NCBI GenBank assembly: GCA_945898275.1 | Contig: CAMDHZ010000005.1 | Coordinates: 101,507-165,506 of the forward strand | Length of the DNA: 64,000 nt | From: Chitinophaga pinensis | GTDB taxonomy: Bacteria > Bacteroidota > Bacteroidia > UKL13-3 | Direction of reading: 5' to 3' | Position numbers and translations under genes: made by a program | In this document: in pieces, positions 35,692 through 45,547 of the stretch | How the letters are laid out: each line of letters opens with the position of its first letter | Position numbering within the stretch: position 1 is the first letter of the stretch | The notes under the pieces: generated by a model | Database searches by the model: none | Seen by the model: the letters and a program-made list of their open reading frames with translations, nothing else | What the model was told of the DNA's origin: nothing

Positions 35692-35853
35692 TTAGTGCTT
35701 ATGACGCTTTTCGTCTGAAACTGAAATTTTCTTACGACCACGTGCACGGCGGGCATTCAGCACTTTTCTGCCAGATTCTGAGTTCATACGATCACGGAAG
35801 CCATGCTTGTTTTTGCGTTTTCTTATAGATGGATTGAAAGTAGGTGATGCCAT
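35692..35853 (-). CDS. rpmH: 50S ribosomal protein L34
   Basis: A 53-residue frame too short for usual cut-offs encodes [20 protein letters not shown] followed by [20 protein letters not shown] and ends DEKRHKH. The RKRKxxHGFRxRM and GRxVLxARRxxGRK motifs are diagnostic of L34. It stands first in the rpmH-rnpA-yidD group. Confidence 0.96.
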   Translation of the reverse strand: MASPTFNPSIRKRKNKHGFRDRMNSESGRKVLNARRARGRKKISVSDEKRHKH

Positions 35854-35873
35854 TGTTCAAATTTTTAGGACTG

Positions 35874-35881
35874 CGAAAGTA
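35874..35881 (-). promoter_or_regulatory. -7 element of the rpmH promoter
   Basis: On the minus strand TACTTTCG, one base from TAnnTTTG, lies 21 bp upstream of the rpmH start. The -33 element is not clear. Confidence 0.45.
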
Positions 35882-35926
35882 AGACTTTTTCCACTTAAGG
35901 CAAATATTTTTTAGTTTTTTATACAA

Positions 35927-35960
35927 AAAAAAAGTCTCACCGAATTGGTAAGACTTTTTT
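35927..35960. terminator. Intrinsic terminator after the small lipoprotein gene
   Basis: AAAAAAAGTCT pairs with AGACTTTTTT, with ACC/GGT pairing inside the loop. The minus-strand reading ends in a long T run, 18 bp after the lipoprotein stop; the structure is nearly symmetrical and can act in both directions. Confidence 0.8.
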
Positions 35961-35978
35961 CTTAGATCAATTTAATGA

Positions 35979-36209
35979 TTAGTGAGCAGCTTCTGTAGTT
36001 GTTGCAGCAGCAGCTGTGTCAACAGCGTTAGAATCAACTGGCATCATAGACTCTTCTAAAGCTTGTAAAGAATCTTGGTTTCTTTGAGCAGCTTCTGTTG
36101 AATCTTGAGCTCTTTTTTCTTCAGCTTTCTTTTTTTCTTCAGCAGAAGGACCGCAAGCTACGATAGCTAACATAGCAGAAGCGGCAAGGATTGCAAATAC
36201 TTTTTTCAT
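35979..36209 (-). CDS. Small Ala/Glu-rich lipoprotein
   Basis: I chose ATG 36209 (MKKVFAILAASAMLAIVAC), giving 76 residues with a clear lipobox. The mature part is a highly charged helix rich in Glu, Lys, Ala and Gln, followed by a Thr/Ala tail (AAAATTTEAAH). No family is recognised. It is a single-gene unit with its own terminator, 67 bp downstream of der on the same strand. Confidence 0.8.
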   Translation of the reverse strand: MKKVFAILAASAMLAIVACGPSAEEKKKAEEKRAQDSTEAAQRNQDSLQALEESMMPVDSNAVDTAAAATTTEAAH

Positions 36210-36275
36210 TTTACTTGGTTTTTTTGAATACGCTTCAAAAGTATAGCCTAGTATTTTAATTTCCAAACAAATAGC

Positions 36276-37592
36276 TTATTTTTTTCTAAAATATATTGTA
36301 ATAGGTACTCCTTTAAAATCCCAGCTCTCTCTCATTTTGTTTTCTAAATACCTTTTATAGCTTTCACTAATGTATTGTGGTAGGTTGCAAAATAGGGCAA
36401 ACTTGGGGTTTCTGCCCGGTAATTGGGTGCCATACTTAATTTTAACAAACTTGCCTTTTACACTTGGAGGAGGGTAGGCTGAAATAGCATCCTGCAAAAA
36501 GTCATTTAATTGACTGGTAGAAATTCTTCTTGTTCTGTTTTCAAAAACTTCCATCGCAACTTCTACCGCTCTATGGATACGCTGTTTTTCTAACACAGAG
36601 GTAAATACTATTGGAATATCATCAAATGGTTGAAGCTTTTGTTTAATGTCTTTTTCAAAATCTCTGGCAGTATTCGTAGTTTTATTTGGAATTAAATCCC
36701 ATTTGTTTACCAATAACACTAATCCTTTTCCATTTTTTACTGCTAATCCTACCAAATTCAAATCTTGTGAGTCCAATCCTATCGTGGCATCAATTACTAA
36801 GATAACAATATCACAGTTTTCAAGTGCCCTTAAAGAACGCATCACCGAATAGAACTCAATGTCTTCACTTACTTTTGTTTTCCTTCTTATCCCAGCAGTA
36901 TCAACTAGTAGAAATTCATTTCCATAAGATTTGTAATGTGAATGTACAGTATCTCTTGTGGTACCTGCAATCTCAGTAACAATATTCCTTTCTTCTCCTA
37001 ATAGGGCATTTACCAAAGACGATTTACCTACGTTTGGTCTTCCAACTACCGCAATTTTGGGAATTGAATCCGCAGGATTTACATCCTCAATCTCATGTGT
37101 TGGCAATAATTTAATGATTTCATCCAATAACTCACCACTTCCGCTGCCACTGCTAGAAGAAATACAAAAAAGATTCTCTAATCCTAATTTGTAAAACTCA
37201 TAAGCGTCATGTTGCTTTTCAAATGTGTCAACTTTATTTGCTACCAATAAAACCGGTTTCTTTGTTCGTCTTATTAAGTTGGCAAATGCCATGTCCAAAT
37301 CGGTAATGCCTACTTGTACATCTACCATGAAAAGTAAAACATCTGCCTCTTCTATGGCAATTTTTACTTGTTCTGCTATGGCTTTCTCAAAAATATCGGA
37401 ACTATTATGAACGTACCCTCCAGTGTCAATAATGGTAAATTCCCTGTCTAGCCACTCCGCTTTTCCATAGTGACGGTCTCTAGTTACACCGCTAAAGTCG
37501 TCCACAATGGCCTTAAACTCTCCAATTAAACGATTAAACAAAGTGGATTTTCCAACATTTGGTCTCCCAACAATAGCTACAATATTTCCCAT
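36276..37592 (-). CDS. der: Ribosome biogenesis GTPase Der (EngA)
   Basis: The 438-residue protein has two tandem GTPase domains (GRPNVGKSTLFNRL near residue 8, GRPNVGKSSLVNALL near 180), each with a DTGG or DTAG switch motif and NKVD/NKWD specificity motif, and a KH-like C-terminal domain. This double-GTPase layout is unique to Der, which is needed for 50S subunit assembly. A minus-strand TACCTTTG at 37612-37619, with TTG 18 bp upstream, is a likely promoter. Confidence 0.97.
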   Translation of the reverse strand: MGNIVAIVGRPNVGKSTLFNRLIGEFKAIVDDFSGVTRDRHYGKAEWLDREFTIIDTGGYVHNSSDIFEKAIAEQVKIAIEEADVLLFMVDVQVGITDLDMAFANLIRRTKKPVLLVANKVDTFEKQHDAYEFYKLGLENLFCISSSSGSGSGELLDEIIKLLPTHEIEDVNPADSIPKIAVVGRPNVGKSSLVNALLGEERNIVTEIAGTTRDTVHSHYKSYGNEFLLVDTAGIRRKTKVSEDIEFYSVMRSLRALENCDIVILVIDATIGLDSQDLNLVGLAVKNGKGLVLLVNKWDLIPNKTTNTARDFEKDIKQKLQPFDDIPIVFTSVLEKQRIHRAVEVAMEVFENRTRRISTSQLNDFLQDAISAYPPPSVKGKFVKIKYGTQLPGRNPKFALFCNLPQYISESYKRYLENKMRESWDFKGVPITIYFRKK

Positions 37593-37611
37593 ATCAATTT
37601 AAAACAAGCTG

Positions 37612-37640
37612 CAAAGGTAAGGGATTCTTCCTTTCCTCAA
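37612..37640 (-). promoter_or_regulatory. Promoter of der
   Basis: TACCTTTG (37612-37619) and TTG (37638-37640) on the minus strand fit the Bacteroidota -7 and -33 elements with an 18-bp spacer; the der start lies 20 bp downstream. Confidence 0.55.
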
Positions 37641-37675
37641 GATTATACCGATATTTGCAAGCTTAAAATTATAAC

Positions 37676-38887
37676 ATGAGCCCATTTAACAGCATAGAAG
37701 AAGCGATTGAAGATATAAAAAACGGGAAAATGATCATTGTAGTTGACGATGAAGATCGTGAAAATGAAGGTGATTTTTTAACTGCCGCCAGAAATGTTAC
37801 CCCCGAAATTATAAATTTCATGGCAAGAGAAGGTCGCGGATTGATCTGCGCACCACTTATCGAAAGTCGTTGTTTGGAATTAGGCCTCGACCTAATGGTG
37901 CATGATAATACCACCCTGCACGAAACGCCTTTTACTGTTTCGGTAGATTTACTAGGCAAGGGTTGCACAACTGGTATTTCAGCTCAAGACAGGTCCAAAA
38001 CGGTTCAAGCCTTAATTGACCCAAGCAGCAAGCCAGGTGATTTTGGAAAACCTGGACATATATTCCCATTAAAAGCTAGACCAGAAGGCGTACTTAGGCG
38101 TGCTGGCCACACCGAAGCCGCTATTGATTTTGCGCGACTAGCTGGTTTTGAACCTGCTGGCTGCATTGTTGAAATTCTAAATGAAGATGGTTCTATGGCA
38201 CGTGTACCAGATTTAATTAAGTTGGCTCAAAAATTTGACATGAAATTGGTTACCATCAAAGATTTAATTGCCTATAGATTAGAAAAGGAAACGCTTATTC
38301 AACGCTTGATTTCAGTTAATATGCCAACCAGTTATGGTGATTTTGTGCTTACTGCCTACAAACAACTAGATAATCTTCAAGAACATATTGTTTTACAAAA
38401 AGGATCTTGGGAGATAGATGAACCTATTCTTGTGCGTGTTCACAGCTCCTGCTTAACTGGAGATATTTTTCATTCGATGCGCTGCGATTGTGGCGACCAA
38501 CTGCATAAAGCAATGGAGTTAATCGAAAAAGAAGGTAAAGGGATGGTTTTATATATTAACCAAGAGGGAAGAGGAATAGGATTGTTTAATAAATTAAAGG
38601 CCTATAAACTCCAAGAACAAGGATTAGATACCGTGGAAGCAAACCTCCAACTGGGATTTAAAATGGACGAAAGAGATTATGGCGTCGGAGCCCAAATTTT
38701 AAGAGACATGGGTGTAACAAAAATGCGCCTCATGACAAATAATCCAACCAAACGTGCTGGCTTAATTGGTTATGGATTGGAAATTGTTGAGAATGTAAAT
38801 CTTGCGGTCAAACCAAACCCACATAATAAAAAATACCTTGATACCAAAAGGGATAAAATGGGACACGAATTAAAATCTGATGCTTGA
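37676..38887 (+). CDS. ribBA: Bifunctional DHBP synthase / GTP cyclohydrolase II
   Basis: The 403-residue protein joins RibB (about 1-205: [42 protein letters not shown]) and RibA (about 206-400: zinc cysteines in [42 protein letters not shown]). It makes the two precursors of riboflavin. No FMN riboswitch fits in the 83-bp gap upstream. Divergent from der. Confidence 0.96.
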   Translation: MSPFNSIEEAIEDIKNGKMIIVVDDEDRENEGDFLTAARNVTPEIINFMAREGRGLICAPLIESRCLELGLDLMVHDNTTLHETPFTVSVDLLGKGCTTGISAQDRSKTVQALIDPSSKPGDFGKPGHIFPLKARPEGVLRRAGHTEAAIDFARLAGFEPAGCIVEILNEDGSMARVPDLIKLAQKFDMKLVTIKDLIAYRLEKETLIQRLISVNMPTSYGDFVLTAYKQLDNLQEHIVLQKGSWEIDEPILVRVHSSCLTGDIFHSMRCDCGDQLHKAMELIEKEGKGMVLYINQEGRGIGLFNKLKAYKLQEQGLDTVEANLQLGFKMDERDYGVGAQILRDMGVTKMRLMTNNPTKRAGLIGYGLEIVENVNLAVKPNPHNKKYLDTKRDKMGHELKSDA

Positions 38888-39368
38888 GTCCTATAAAAAA
38901 TATTTAAATGTTGCTCAAAAAAATAAATCCTTAAATAAAAAGTTTCTTGAGCAATTAAGAAAGCAAAGAAAGCCCGGTTTAGACCAAGTAATGAACCGTT
39001 TGCATGAAGCAGCTTTTGAAGAAATTGATTGCTTGCAATGTGCCAATTGTTGTAAAACTACTGGTCCGCTTTTGCTCAGTAAAGACATAGACAGGTTAGC
39101 AGCCGCCCTAAAAATGAGGCCTGCTATTTTTGCTGAAACCTATTTAAAAAGGGATGAAGATGGGGATGATGTTTTCAAAAACATGCCCTGTCCTTTTTTA
39201 GGTTCAGACCATTATTGTTCTGTTTATGAAGCTAGGCCAAATGCATGTAGAGAATATCCGCATACCCAGCAGCGCGACCAGCTGCAAAAGTTGAAAATTA
39301 CCTACGAGAATTCACTGATATGCCCTGCTGTTGCTAAAATTATTGAGCAACTTAAGGAATTTGCATAA
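38880..39368 (+). CDS. YkgJ-family Cys-rich (zinc/iron-chelating) protein
   Basis: The 162-residue protein holds the CxxCxxCC motif ([12 protein letters not shown], residues about 49-60) and later cysteines in [20 protein letters not shown] and ACREYPH, the pattern of the YkgJ/UPF0153 group thought to bind a metal cluster. Function is unknown. It overlaps ribBA by 8 bp and converges on queE with a 17-bp overlap. Confidence 0.85.
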   Translation: MLESYKKYLNVAQKNKSLNKKFLEQLRKQRKPGLDQVMNRLHEAAFEEIDCLQCANCCKTTGPLLLSKDIDRLAAALKMRPAIFAETYLKRDEDGDDVFKNMPCPFLGSDHYCSVYEARPNACREYPHTQQRDQLQKLKITYENSLICPAVAKIIEQLKEFA

Positions 39369-39954
39369 ACTTATGCGTTTGAAGGCTGATGGTCCACTTT
39401 GGATTTTGCTTCACATACTCAATTATTAAGGGTAGCATTTTTTCGCTTTGATCCCACTCGGGTTGTAAGTATAATTTACAATCTTCCGTTACCTGCGAAG
39501 CATACTTTTCTGCCCAATCAAAATCAGATTTGTTAAAAACCACTACTTTCAATTCATTTGCGAAGCTCAAAACTTCGGGCAATGGGGCTTTAAACTTTTT
39601 AGGCGAAAGCGTAATCCAATCCCAACTTCCACTTAATGGACTAGAGCCAGAAGTTTCTATATGCGTTTTGATGTTTAAGGCATGCAATGCATCAGTAAGC
39701 TTATCAAGGTTATGAAGCAGCGGTTCACCTCCAGTAATTACTGCAATTGGCGTTTGGGTCAAACCAACCAAATTAGCTATTTCTTCTATTGAAACTAAAG
39801 GATGTTTTGCAGCATCCCAACTTTCTTTTACATCGCACCAAACACAGCCTACATCGCAACCGCCAAGCCTAATAAAATAGGCAGCCTTCCCGCTATGCGC
39901 ACCCTCCCCTTGAAGGGTGTAAAAATGCTCCATTAAGGGTAATTGCAAACTCAT
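39352..39954 (-). CDS. queE: 7-carboxy-7-deazaguanine synthase
   Basis: The 200-residue radical SAM protein has the cluster motif in RLGGCDVGCVWCDVKESW (Cx3Cx2C), the substrate loop FYTLQGEGAHSGKAAYF, and GGEPLLH. It makes the deazapurine precursor of queuosine. The other queuosine genes are not nearby. It is the last gene of a minus-strand operon and overlaps the gene before it by 4 bp. Confidence 0.92.
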   Translation of the reverse strand: MSLQLPLMEHFYTLQGEGAHSGKAAYFIRLGGCDVGCVWCDVKESWDAAKHPLVSIEEIANLVGLTQTPIAVITGGEPLLHNLDKLTDALHALNIKTHIETSGSSPLSGSWDWITLSPKKFKAPLPEVLSFANELKVVVFNKSDFDWAEKYASQVTEDCKLYLQPEWDQSEKMLPLIIEYVKQNPKWTISLQTHKFMQIP

Positions 39955-40502
39955 TTTGTTTGAATAACTTTTAAATAATGAATCATTTGCATTCCTAAAT
40001 TGGTTATTTCCTTTTCAGTTCCTGTGTCAATCAAAAAATCATTGTAAGGCAAAGCGCCGTTAATGTTTGCGCCCATGCTAAACTTAGATTTGCTCAAAGC
40101 AGAAATTGCTTGAAGTGGAAGCTCTTTTTCAAAGAAAAGGTTCATCAATAAATCAAACTCAGTATTCAGAAAACTGCTTAATTTTTGTTTGTCTGGCAAA
40201 TTGTATTTGGTAAGTGTTTCTCGCCAATAATACCCAGAACTCATGTTAAATCTATGATTTTCAGGAAGTTTTTTAGTGTCAATGAACCCTAACGTAAATA
40301 CTTTTTTCCCTTCCTTTCTAAGGAGTTCTGCTAAAAGGTTTACCTGCTCTTCTTGTTTAATAGTGCCAGCATCGTAAACAATCCCTATTTCTTGAATTGA
40401 GGAATAACTAGGCATAATTCTGGCTGACCGTTTCTTTTTTATGGCAATGCCTTTTAGCAGGTAATTACCTATCGAATCTTTTATCTGTTTAATCCAACCC
40501 AT
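39951..40502 (-). CDS. Conserved Bacteroidota protein (DUF6913-like)
   Basis: The 183-residue protein is probably cytoplasmic, with an alpha/beta pattern (IGIVYDAGTIKQEEQVNLLA, VFTLGFIDTKKLP, FDLLMNLFFEK, FSMGANINGALPYNDFLID). It resembles a family listed as DUF6913, an assignment from memory. It overlaps the glycosyltransferase gene by 14 bp and queE by 4 bp, which implies cotranslation but not a shared pathway. Confidence 0.7.
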   Translation of the reverse strand: MGWIKQIKDSIGNYLLKGIAIKKKRSARIMPSYSSIQEIGIVYDAGTIKQEEQVNLLAELLRKEGKKVFTLGFIDTKKLPENHRFNMSSGYYWRETLTKYNLPDKQKLSSFLNTEFDLLMNLFFEKELPLQAISALSKSKFSMGANINGALPYNDFLIDTGTEKEITNLGMQMIHYLKVIQTK

Positions 40503-41703
40503 CTCGCTTTTTTTTCAGTTCTGCCACAAAACCCTCTAACTGCGCTACAATCTGCTGGTTTTGAAAAGCAGTAAGTGCAAATTTACGCGCTTCTTCGCCA
40601 ATTTTATCAGCCTCTAAAAGATTTGTCGTGTAAAATAGAATTGCGTTCTTAAATTCTTCAGGAGAATTTGCCAAAATATAATGCTTACCAGCAATGGCTT
40701 CAATTCCTTCCATTCCCTTGCTGCTACTGATAATGCATTTGCCTAATGCCATGCCTTCCATCACCTTTACGCGCATGCCGCTGCCGCTCAATAATGGAAT
40801 TACAAGTATTCCGTTTTCCTGCATGTATAAGTCGGAATTTTCTACTTCACCAACAACTTTTACGCCTTTTTGGTTCAACTTTAGAAAACTTTCTGGCATA
40901 TTTCTACCTGCAATTTCAAAGCATAATTCTTTTTTTTCGGTTTGAACCAAAGGCCATATTTTCTCCAAAAAGTAAAGTACAGCAGCTTGGTTTGGCATCC
41001 AATCCATGCTGCCTAAGTGAAATACTTTTGCTTTGTGTTTGAAAGGCAACATCTCAGTATTTCTTGGATAGAATCCTACTGGATAGTACAAAGTTGGAAC
41101 CTTAATATTTAGAGCTGAATAATGCAAGGCATCTGCTTTTGTGATGGCCAGAATGCCGTCGAATTTAGCACTCAAAGCAAGTTCTTCTTTTTTAAGCTTA
41201 GCTGCTTGGTTTTTAACATAAGTTGCTTTAAGTACTTTTTTTTCAATTTTGGCCTGTTCTTGCCAAATATTAAATTCGATATTATGACTTCTTAACAAAC
41301 AAATTGCTTTAGTTTGATTTCGAACAAAGGGCAAATATCTGGCTGTTTGAAGACTTTCAAATATCACTAAATCTGGCGCAAACGTTTGGATCAAACCGCC
41401 TAAAACACCTTCAAATTCTTTCACATAAAACCTGCTGAGGATATAGGATTCTTTTTTGAAAAGATTTAAAACAGCTCCTTTGACAGTAATCGCATTGTCA
41501 ATTTCAAATAAGTGAAAGTTGGATAGCTTTTTTACTTTTTCTGGCAATGTTTCCCAATCCACATGATGTTTGCTGGTATTTAAAACAGCCGACACCACTT
41601 GATGCTGATTATCGTTTAAACCTTGAAGGTGGGCATAAAAGGCAAGTGCACCTCCGTCTTTTATTGGCCAAGGAAATCTTGGAAGGATTTGCAGAATTTT
41701 CAT
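40489..41703 (-). CDS. GT4-family glycosyltransferase
   Basis: The 404-residue cytoplasmic protein has two Rossmann-like halves. The C-terminal half has the nucleotide-sugar motif region GSGMRVKVMEGMALGKCIIS and the helix start KAKVFHLGSMDWMPNQ, characteristic of GT4 enzymes related to wall or LPS glycan synthesis. Donor and acceptor are unknown. It overlaps the LptF/G gene by 4 bp. Confidence 0.86.
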   Translation of the reverse strand: MKILQILPRFPWPIKDGGALAFYAHLQGLNDNQHQVVSAVLNTSKHHVDWETLPEKVKKLSNFHLFEIDNAITVKGAVLNLFKKESYILSRFYVKEFEGVLGGLIQTFAPDLVIFESLQTARYLPFVRNQTKAICLLRSHNIEFNIWQEQAKIEKKVLKATYVKNQAAKLKKEELALSAKFDGILAITKADALHYSALNIKVPTLYYPVGFYPRNTEMLPFKHKAKVFHLGSMDWMPNQAAVLYFLEKIWPLVQTEKKELCFEIAGRNMPESFLKLNQKGVKVVGEVENSDLYMQENGILVIPLLSGSGMRVKVMEGMALGKCIISSSKGMEGIEAIAGKHYILANSPEEFKNAILFYTTNLLEADKIGEEARKFALTAFQNQQIVAQLEGFVAELKKKRDGLD

Positions 41704-43154
41704 TCTACTAATTTCTTTTTAGATTTAAATAGTTTGAAAACTTTATCAAGAAAGTAGCTAAAATCTATATTGAAAAGTTTAGAATCGTTTGAAGCTTTCC
41801 ATGTGATAAAAAAACCAATAGGAACAAAAACTGCGATGCCTAACCACATTCCTTGAAAAGGCGTCCAGGCAAGGGTTTTGGCTGCTTTTTCGCCTGATAA
41901 GGAAACAATATGATAGCACACATAAAACAAAACCGAAACTACTATTGGTAATCCAAATCCTCCTTTTCTAATGATTGAACCAAGTGGAGCGCCAATAAAA
42001 AACATCACCAAACAGGCAATTGATAATATGAATTTTCGATGCCATTCAATTTTATGTCGAACTTGTAATTTGTAGAGTTCCTTATATTCAATAATGCTGT
42101 ACTCAATGATGTTTTTTGCACTTCTAGCAGAATTAATGGCGTTGCCGTAAAAGGACAAGGTATTTATGTTGGGAAAATGACTAGAAATATCTGGCTCGGT
42201 GGTAGAAACTTTTATCCTTTTTTCATTGTTCACATAAAGGTTGCTATCTACAAGCACTCTAGAAAAGTAGTAAAATGGCTGAATAAAGCCAGCTAATTCT
42301 TTATGTTTTGTTTTTCTAACCTCAGACAAGGAGTCGCTTGCAAATTGAAGTTCTATTATATTTAACATTTCCCAATGTTGCTTAAACATATTTTCATCGG
42401 TTCTGCTGAACTTAAAACTGTTCAAATCAAAGGCAATCCTTTCCTCATTAAAAGTAGTGGTGGTGTGAGGCTGACTGTAATAATATCCTTTTATTTTTTC
42501 TAGCTCTTCATATCTACCTCCTTGAAAAAGGTTTAGGAATAAATAGCGCCCGTCTTCACTCATGGTCATATTTCCTCTTTTGGCAAATAGGATGACAGGG
42601 TGGAGTTGACTTTGTCTTTGGTCGTAAATAATAATGTCTTGTAATTCCTGAGTGTTTCTATCTTTCTTTCCTACTCTGATGGTAATACCAGGAATATCTT
42701 GGCTGAAAACGCCTTCTTTAATGGCAAGTGAGGGTTTTTGTTGGCGCACATCATATAAGAGTGAACCTCTTTTGAGATTAGCCTGTGGAATGAGTACATT
42801 AGAAACAAAGAAGCCAAAGAGTGAAATTAAAACCATAATACCCAACATAGGGCGGAACATTTTCCAAATGGAAATGCCAGAAGCTTTTGCTGCAACTAGT
42901 TCGTAGCTTTCTCCTAAGGCGCCAAAAGTCATGATAGAAGCTAGCAAAACTGAAAGTGGAAGGGCTTGCGGGATAAGGCTAGCTGAGAAATAGAAAAGCA
43001 ATTCAGCTATTACTAACCAATCTAAACCTTTTCCAATGAGTTCATCCACATAAAGCCAAACTATCTGCATGAGTAAGATTAGCATTACAATGATAAACGT
43101 AGGAAAGAAAGCCCTCAAATAGCTATTTATGATGAGCTGATAAAATTTCTTCAC
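41700..43154 (-). CDS. LptF/LptG-family permease
   Basis: I prefer GTG 43154 (MKKFYQLIINSYLRAFFPTF), giving 484 residues; the frame also reads from a TTG at 43187. Three N-terminal and three C-terminal membrane helices enclose a periplasmic beta-jellyroll (about 130-330), the YjgP/YjgQ layout. LptF and LptG form the ABC permease that extracts lipopolysaccharide. Only one gene is present here, so the partner must lie elsewhere. Confidence 0.88.
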   Translation of the reverse strand: MKKFYQLIINSYLRAFFPTFIIVMLILLMQIVWLYVDELIGKGLDWLVIAELLFYFSASLIPQALPLSVLLASIMTFGALGESYELVAAKASGISIWKMFRPMLGIMVLISLFGFFVSNVLIPQANLKRGSLLYDVRQQKPSLAIKEGVFSQDIPGITIRVGKKDRNTQELQDIIIYDQRQSQLHPVILFAKRGNMTMSEDGRYLFLNLFQGGRYEELEKIKGYYYSQPHTTTTFNEERIAFDLNSFKFSRTDENMFKQHWEMLNIIELQFASDSLSEVRKTKHKELAGFIQPFYYFSRVLVDSNLYVNNEKRIKVSTTEPDISSHFPNINTLSFYGNAINSARSAKNIIEYSIIEYKELYKLQVRHKIEWHRKFILSIACLVMFFIGAPLGSIIRKGGFGLPIVVSVLFYVCYHIVSLSGEKAAKTLAWTPFQGMWLGIAVFVPIGFFITWKASNDSKLFNIDFSYFLDKVFKLFKSKKKLVE

Positions 43155-43270
43155 TTGATATGGATTGAGATAAATTTGAATACTCAATTAAAATGCCAAA
43201 CAAAGGTAGGCATTAAGCTTACTATCAGAAGAGATGGAAAGGAAAATAAATTAGGCTGATAATTTTTCAA

Positions 43271-43657
43271 TTAACCACCTAAAAGGGTTCTTAGTTCATG
43301 AACCTGATTTTCCCACAATAATATTGTGTTTTTTTCATCTAAGGGCTCCACAAAATCTGTTACAACAAGCGCCACATCATCTGTTAGCTCGTCTTGTAAA
43401 ATTTCAAATTCAAAATATTCTTCAATATGAGAATCTTTCCATCTAAAACGGATGCCTTTGTTGGGTTGCTTTTTCAGTAGTTCAGCAATATTCTCGTCTC
43501 CATCCCACTTAAACTTATAGAAGTTATTGTAAATATCAACGTCACTGCAAAACCATTGAGAAAGACCCGATGGAGAACTGATGTAGTTAAACAACATAGC
43601 AGGGGAAGCTTTGATTTCAAACTCCATCCTAATCTTCTTCTTCGAACTTTTAACCAT
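43271..43657 (-). CDS. START-like (SRPBCC/AHSA1-like) protein
   Basis: The 128-residue protein begins with basic residues and shows the helix-grip pattern KIRMEFEIKASPAMLFNYIS, GLSQWFCSDVDI, KGIRFRWKDSH, ending with a long helix. Members bind hydrophobic ligands; the function here is unknown. It stands alone between LptF/G and the two-component genes. A TTTGGTTCAAACCAAA element lies in the gap after the sensor kinase (43718). Confidence 0.82.
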   Translation of the reverse strand: MVKSSKKKIRMEFEIKASPAMLFNYISSPSGLSQWFCSDVDIYNNFYKFKWDGDENIAELLKKQPNKGIRFRWKDSHIEEYFEFEILQDELTDDVALVVTDFVEPLDEKNTILLWENQVHELRTLLGG

Positions 43658-43745
43658 TGCTTAGTCTTTAGGTTTAGAGCAAATATATATTTTTAAGCGA
43701 GACTGCAAAGTTTTTTTGGTTCAAACCAAAATAAAATATATTTCT

Positions 43746-44783
43746 TTAGAATTGACTTTTAGTTAAAGTAAAACCAAAGGTTGTTCCAACACCAATATTA
43801 CTTCTAACATTTACGCTTTGTCTGTGGGCCTCTATGATATGCTTAACAATGGCAAGTCCTAAACCTGTGCCGCCCTCTTGTGACTCACGCGTTCTACTTT
43901 TGTCTATCCTATAAAATCGTTCGAAAATACGGGTTAAATGTTCCTGTTCCATACCTGGGCCATTGTCTGCAATTTCTATTAAGATATTTTCGTCCATATC
44001 GTAATAGGCAGCTGTGGTGGTGCCTTGGTCTCTACCGTATTTTATAGAATTGCTAATCAGGTTTACCAATACTTGCCTAATTCTGTATTTATCTGCATAT
44101 ACATAGAATGGATGGTTACAGCCATCTTTAATTAAAAGTTGCACTTTTTTAGAATGCAATTGCTCATAAACATCTTTCACCAATAAATTGATGTCGAATC
44201 GCTCCATTTCCATGGTTAATTCGCCACTTTCAAGTTGTGAGATGGCAAGTAAATCAGCAACTAAATCGCTTAATCTGTCTGCACTTTTTGCGGCCTTTTC
44301 TAGAAATCTTGAGTTTACAGAAGGATCTTCCATAGCGCCATCGATAAGAGTATGAAGATATCCTTGAATGTTGAAAATAGGCGTTTTAAGTTCATGAGAA
44401 ACATTGCCTAAAAACTCTTTTCTAAAGTCCGCCAGTCTTTTAAGTTGGTCTATTTCCATTCTGTTATCTCTTGCCCATTTGATAACTTCTTTGTTCATTT
44501 CTCCAATTGGATCTTTATCCCAATCGAAGTTTTGCAAAATGGCGTCGTATTTTTGGGTTTTAAGACTGTGAATAGTCTTGTAAATGAGTTTTATTTTTCG
44601 GTAAATGAAAAATTCGAGGGTGTAAAAAAAAAGGAAAAAGCTTAACCCAAATGTTAAGGTAAAGATAATTACGGAATTAATTAGTTCCCATTCTGAAAGA
44701 AAAAAACTCACTACACCCAAAATTGCAGAAATAACCAAAGAGATTAAGAATGCGATATAGATTGGTTTAGGGTTTCTTGTCAT
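43746..44783 (-). CDS. Sensor histidine kinase (PhoR-like)
   Basis: The 345-residue protein has two N-terminal membrane helices with almost no periplasmic loop, a HisKA domain (FLGNVSHELKTPIFN, phospho-acceptor His near 131) and a HATPase domain (NLISNSIKYG, IADNGPGMEQEHL, GGTGLGLAIVKH). The short sensor part suggests sensing in the membrane or via a partner. It overlaps the response regulator gene by 4 bp. Confidence 0.94.
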   Translation of the reverse strand: MTRNPKPIYIAFLISLVISAILGVVSFFLSEWELINSVIIFTLTFGLSFFLFFYTLEFFIYRKIKLIYKTIHSLKTQKYDAILQNFDWDKDPIGEMNKEVIKWARDNRMEIDQLKRLADFRKEFLGNVSHELKTPIFNIQGYLHTLIDGAMEDPSVNSRFLEKAAKSADRLSDLVADLLAISQLESGELTMEMERFDINLLVKDVYEQLHSKKVQLLIKDGCNHPFYVYADKYRIRQVLVNLISNSIKYGRDQGTTTAAYYDMDENILIEIADNGPGMEQEHLTRIFERFYRIDKSRTRESQEGGTGLGLAIVKHIIEAHRQSVNVRSNIGVGTTFGFTLTKSQF

Positions 44784-45457
44784 GCTTCAAACTTGTATCC
44801 TACTCCTTTAACAGTGCCGATGTAGTCGTCACCTAGTTTTTCTCTGATTTTTCTGATATGTACATCAATCGTTCTATCAACAACCAAAACTTCTTCACCC
44901 CAAACTTTTTCTAAAATGTATTCTCTGGTAAAAACTTTTCCAGGTTTGGTGGCTAATAAGAAAAGTAGTTCAAATTCTTTTCTTGCTAATTGAATTTTGT
45001 GATCACCGCGATAGATTAAAAAGGATTCTCTATCAATAATAATGTCTTTTACCCTGATCGAAGGAGAGGCTTCTTCTTTTATTTTTCTTCTTAGAATAGC
45101 ATTTAGTCTTGTAAGCAAAACTTTTGGCTTAATTGGCTTAGCGATATAATCATCTGCACCAGCGTTGAAACCTTCTATTTCTGAATATTCTTCTGCTCTT
45201 GCTGTTAAAAACACTACAAATGTTTTGCTAAATTCTGGATCAGATTTAATAATCCTACATGCCTCTAAACCGTCCATAACAGGCATCATTACATCCAAAA
45301 GAATCAAATCAGGTTTAACTTTTAATGCTATTGGAATTGCCTCTTTTCCATTGTTCGCAACCCATACCTGATATCCTTCTTTTTTTAAGTTGTAACTGAT
45401 AAATTCGCAAATATCGGCCTCATCATCCACTACAAGGATTTTTCCAATGTTTTCCAT
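44780..45457 (-). CDS. OmpR/PhoB-family response regulator
   Basis: The 225-residue protein has a receiver domain (VVDDEADICEF, phospho-acceptor Asp in LILLDVMMPVMDG, Lys in YIAKPIKP) and a C-terminal winged helix (LARKEFELLFLLATKPGKVF, VDVHIRKIREKLG). It works with the kinase downstream. Target genes are not apparent; phosphate-regulon control is only suggested by family resemblance. Confidence 0.95.
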   Translation of the reverse strand: MENIGKILVVDDEADICEFISYNLKKEGYQVWVANNGKEAIPIALKVKPDLILLDVMMPVMDGLEACRIIKSDPEFSKTFVVFLTARAEEYSEIEGFNAGADDYIAKPIKPKVLLTRLNAILRRKIKEEASPSIRVKDIIIDRESFLIYRGDHKIQLARKEFELLFLLATKPGKVFTREYILEKVWGEEVLVVDRTIDVHIRKIREKLGDDYIGTVKGVGYKFEA

Positions 45458-45547
45458 GGGTTAATTTTTTGGTAAGATTCCACCTTTCAACTTATGTCAA
45501 TGTAAACATACTGTTAATAAATCATTATGCAGCATTTGGTATTGACT

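Noticed and set aside
37593..37675. FMN riboswitch ahead of ribBA
   Set aside because: The gap is only 83 bp and shows none of the conserved RFN stems.
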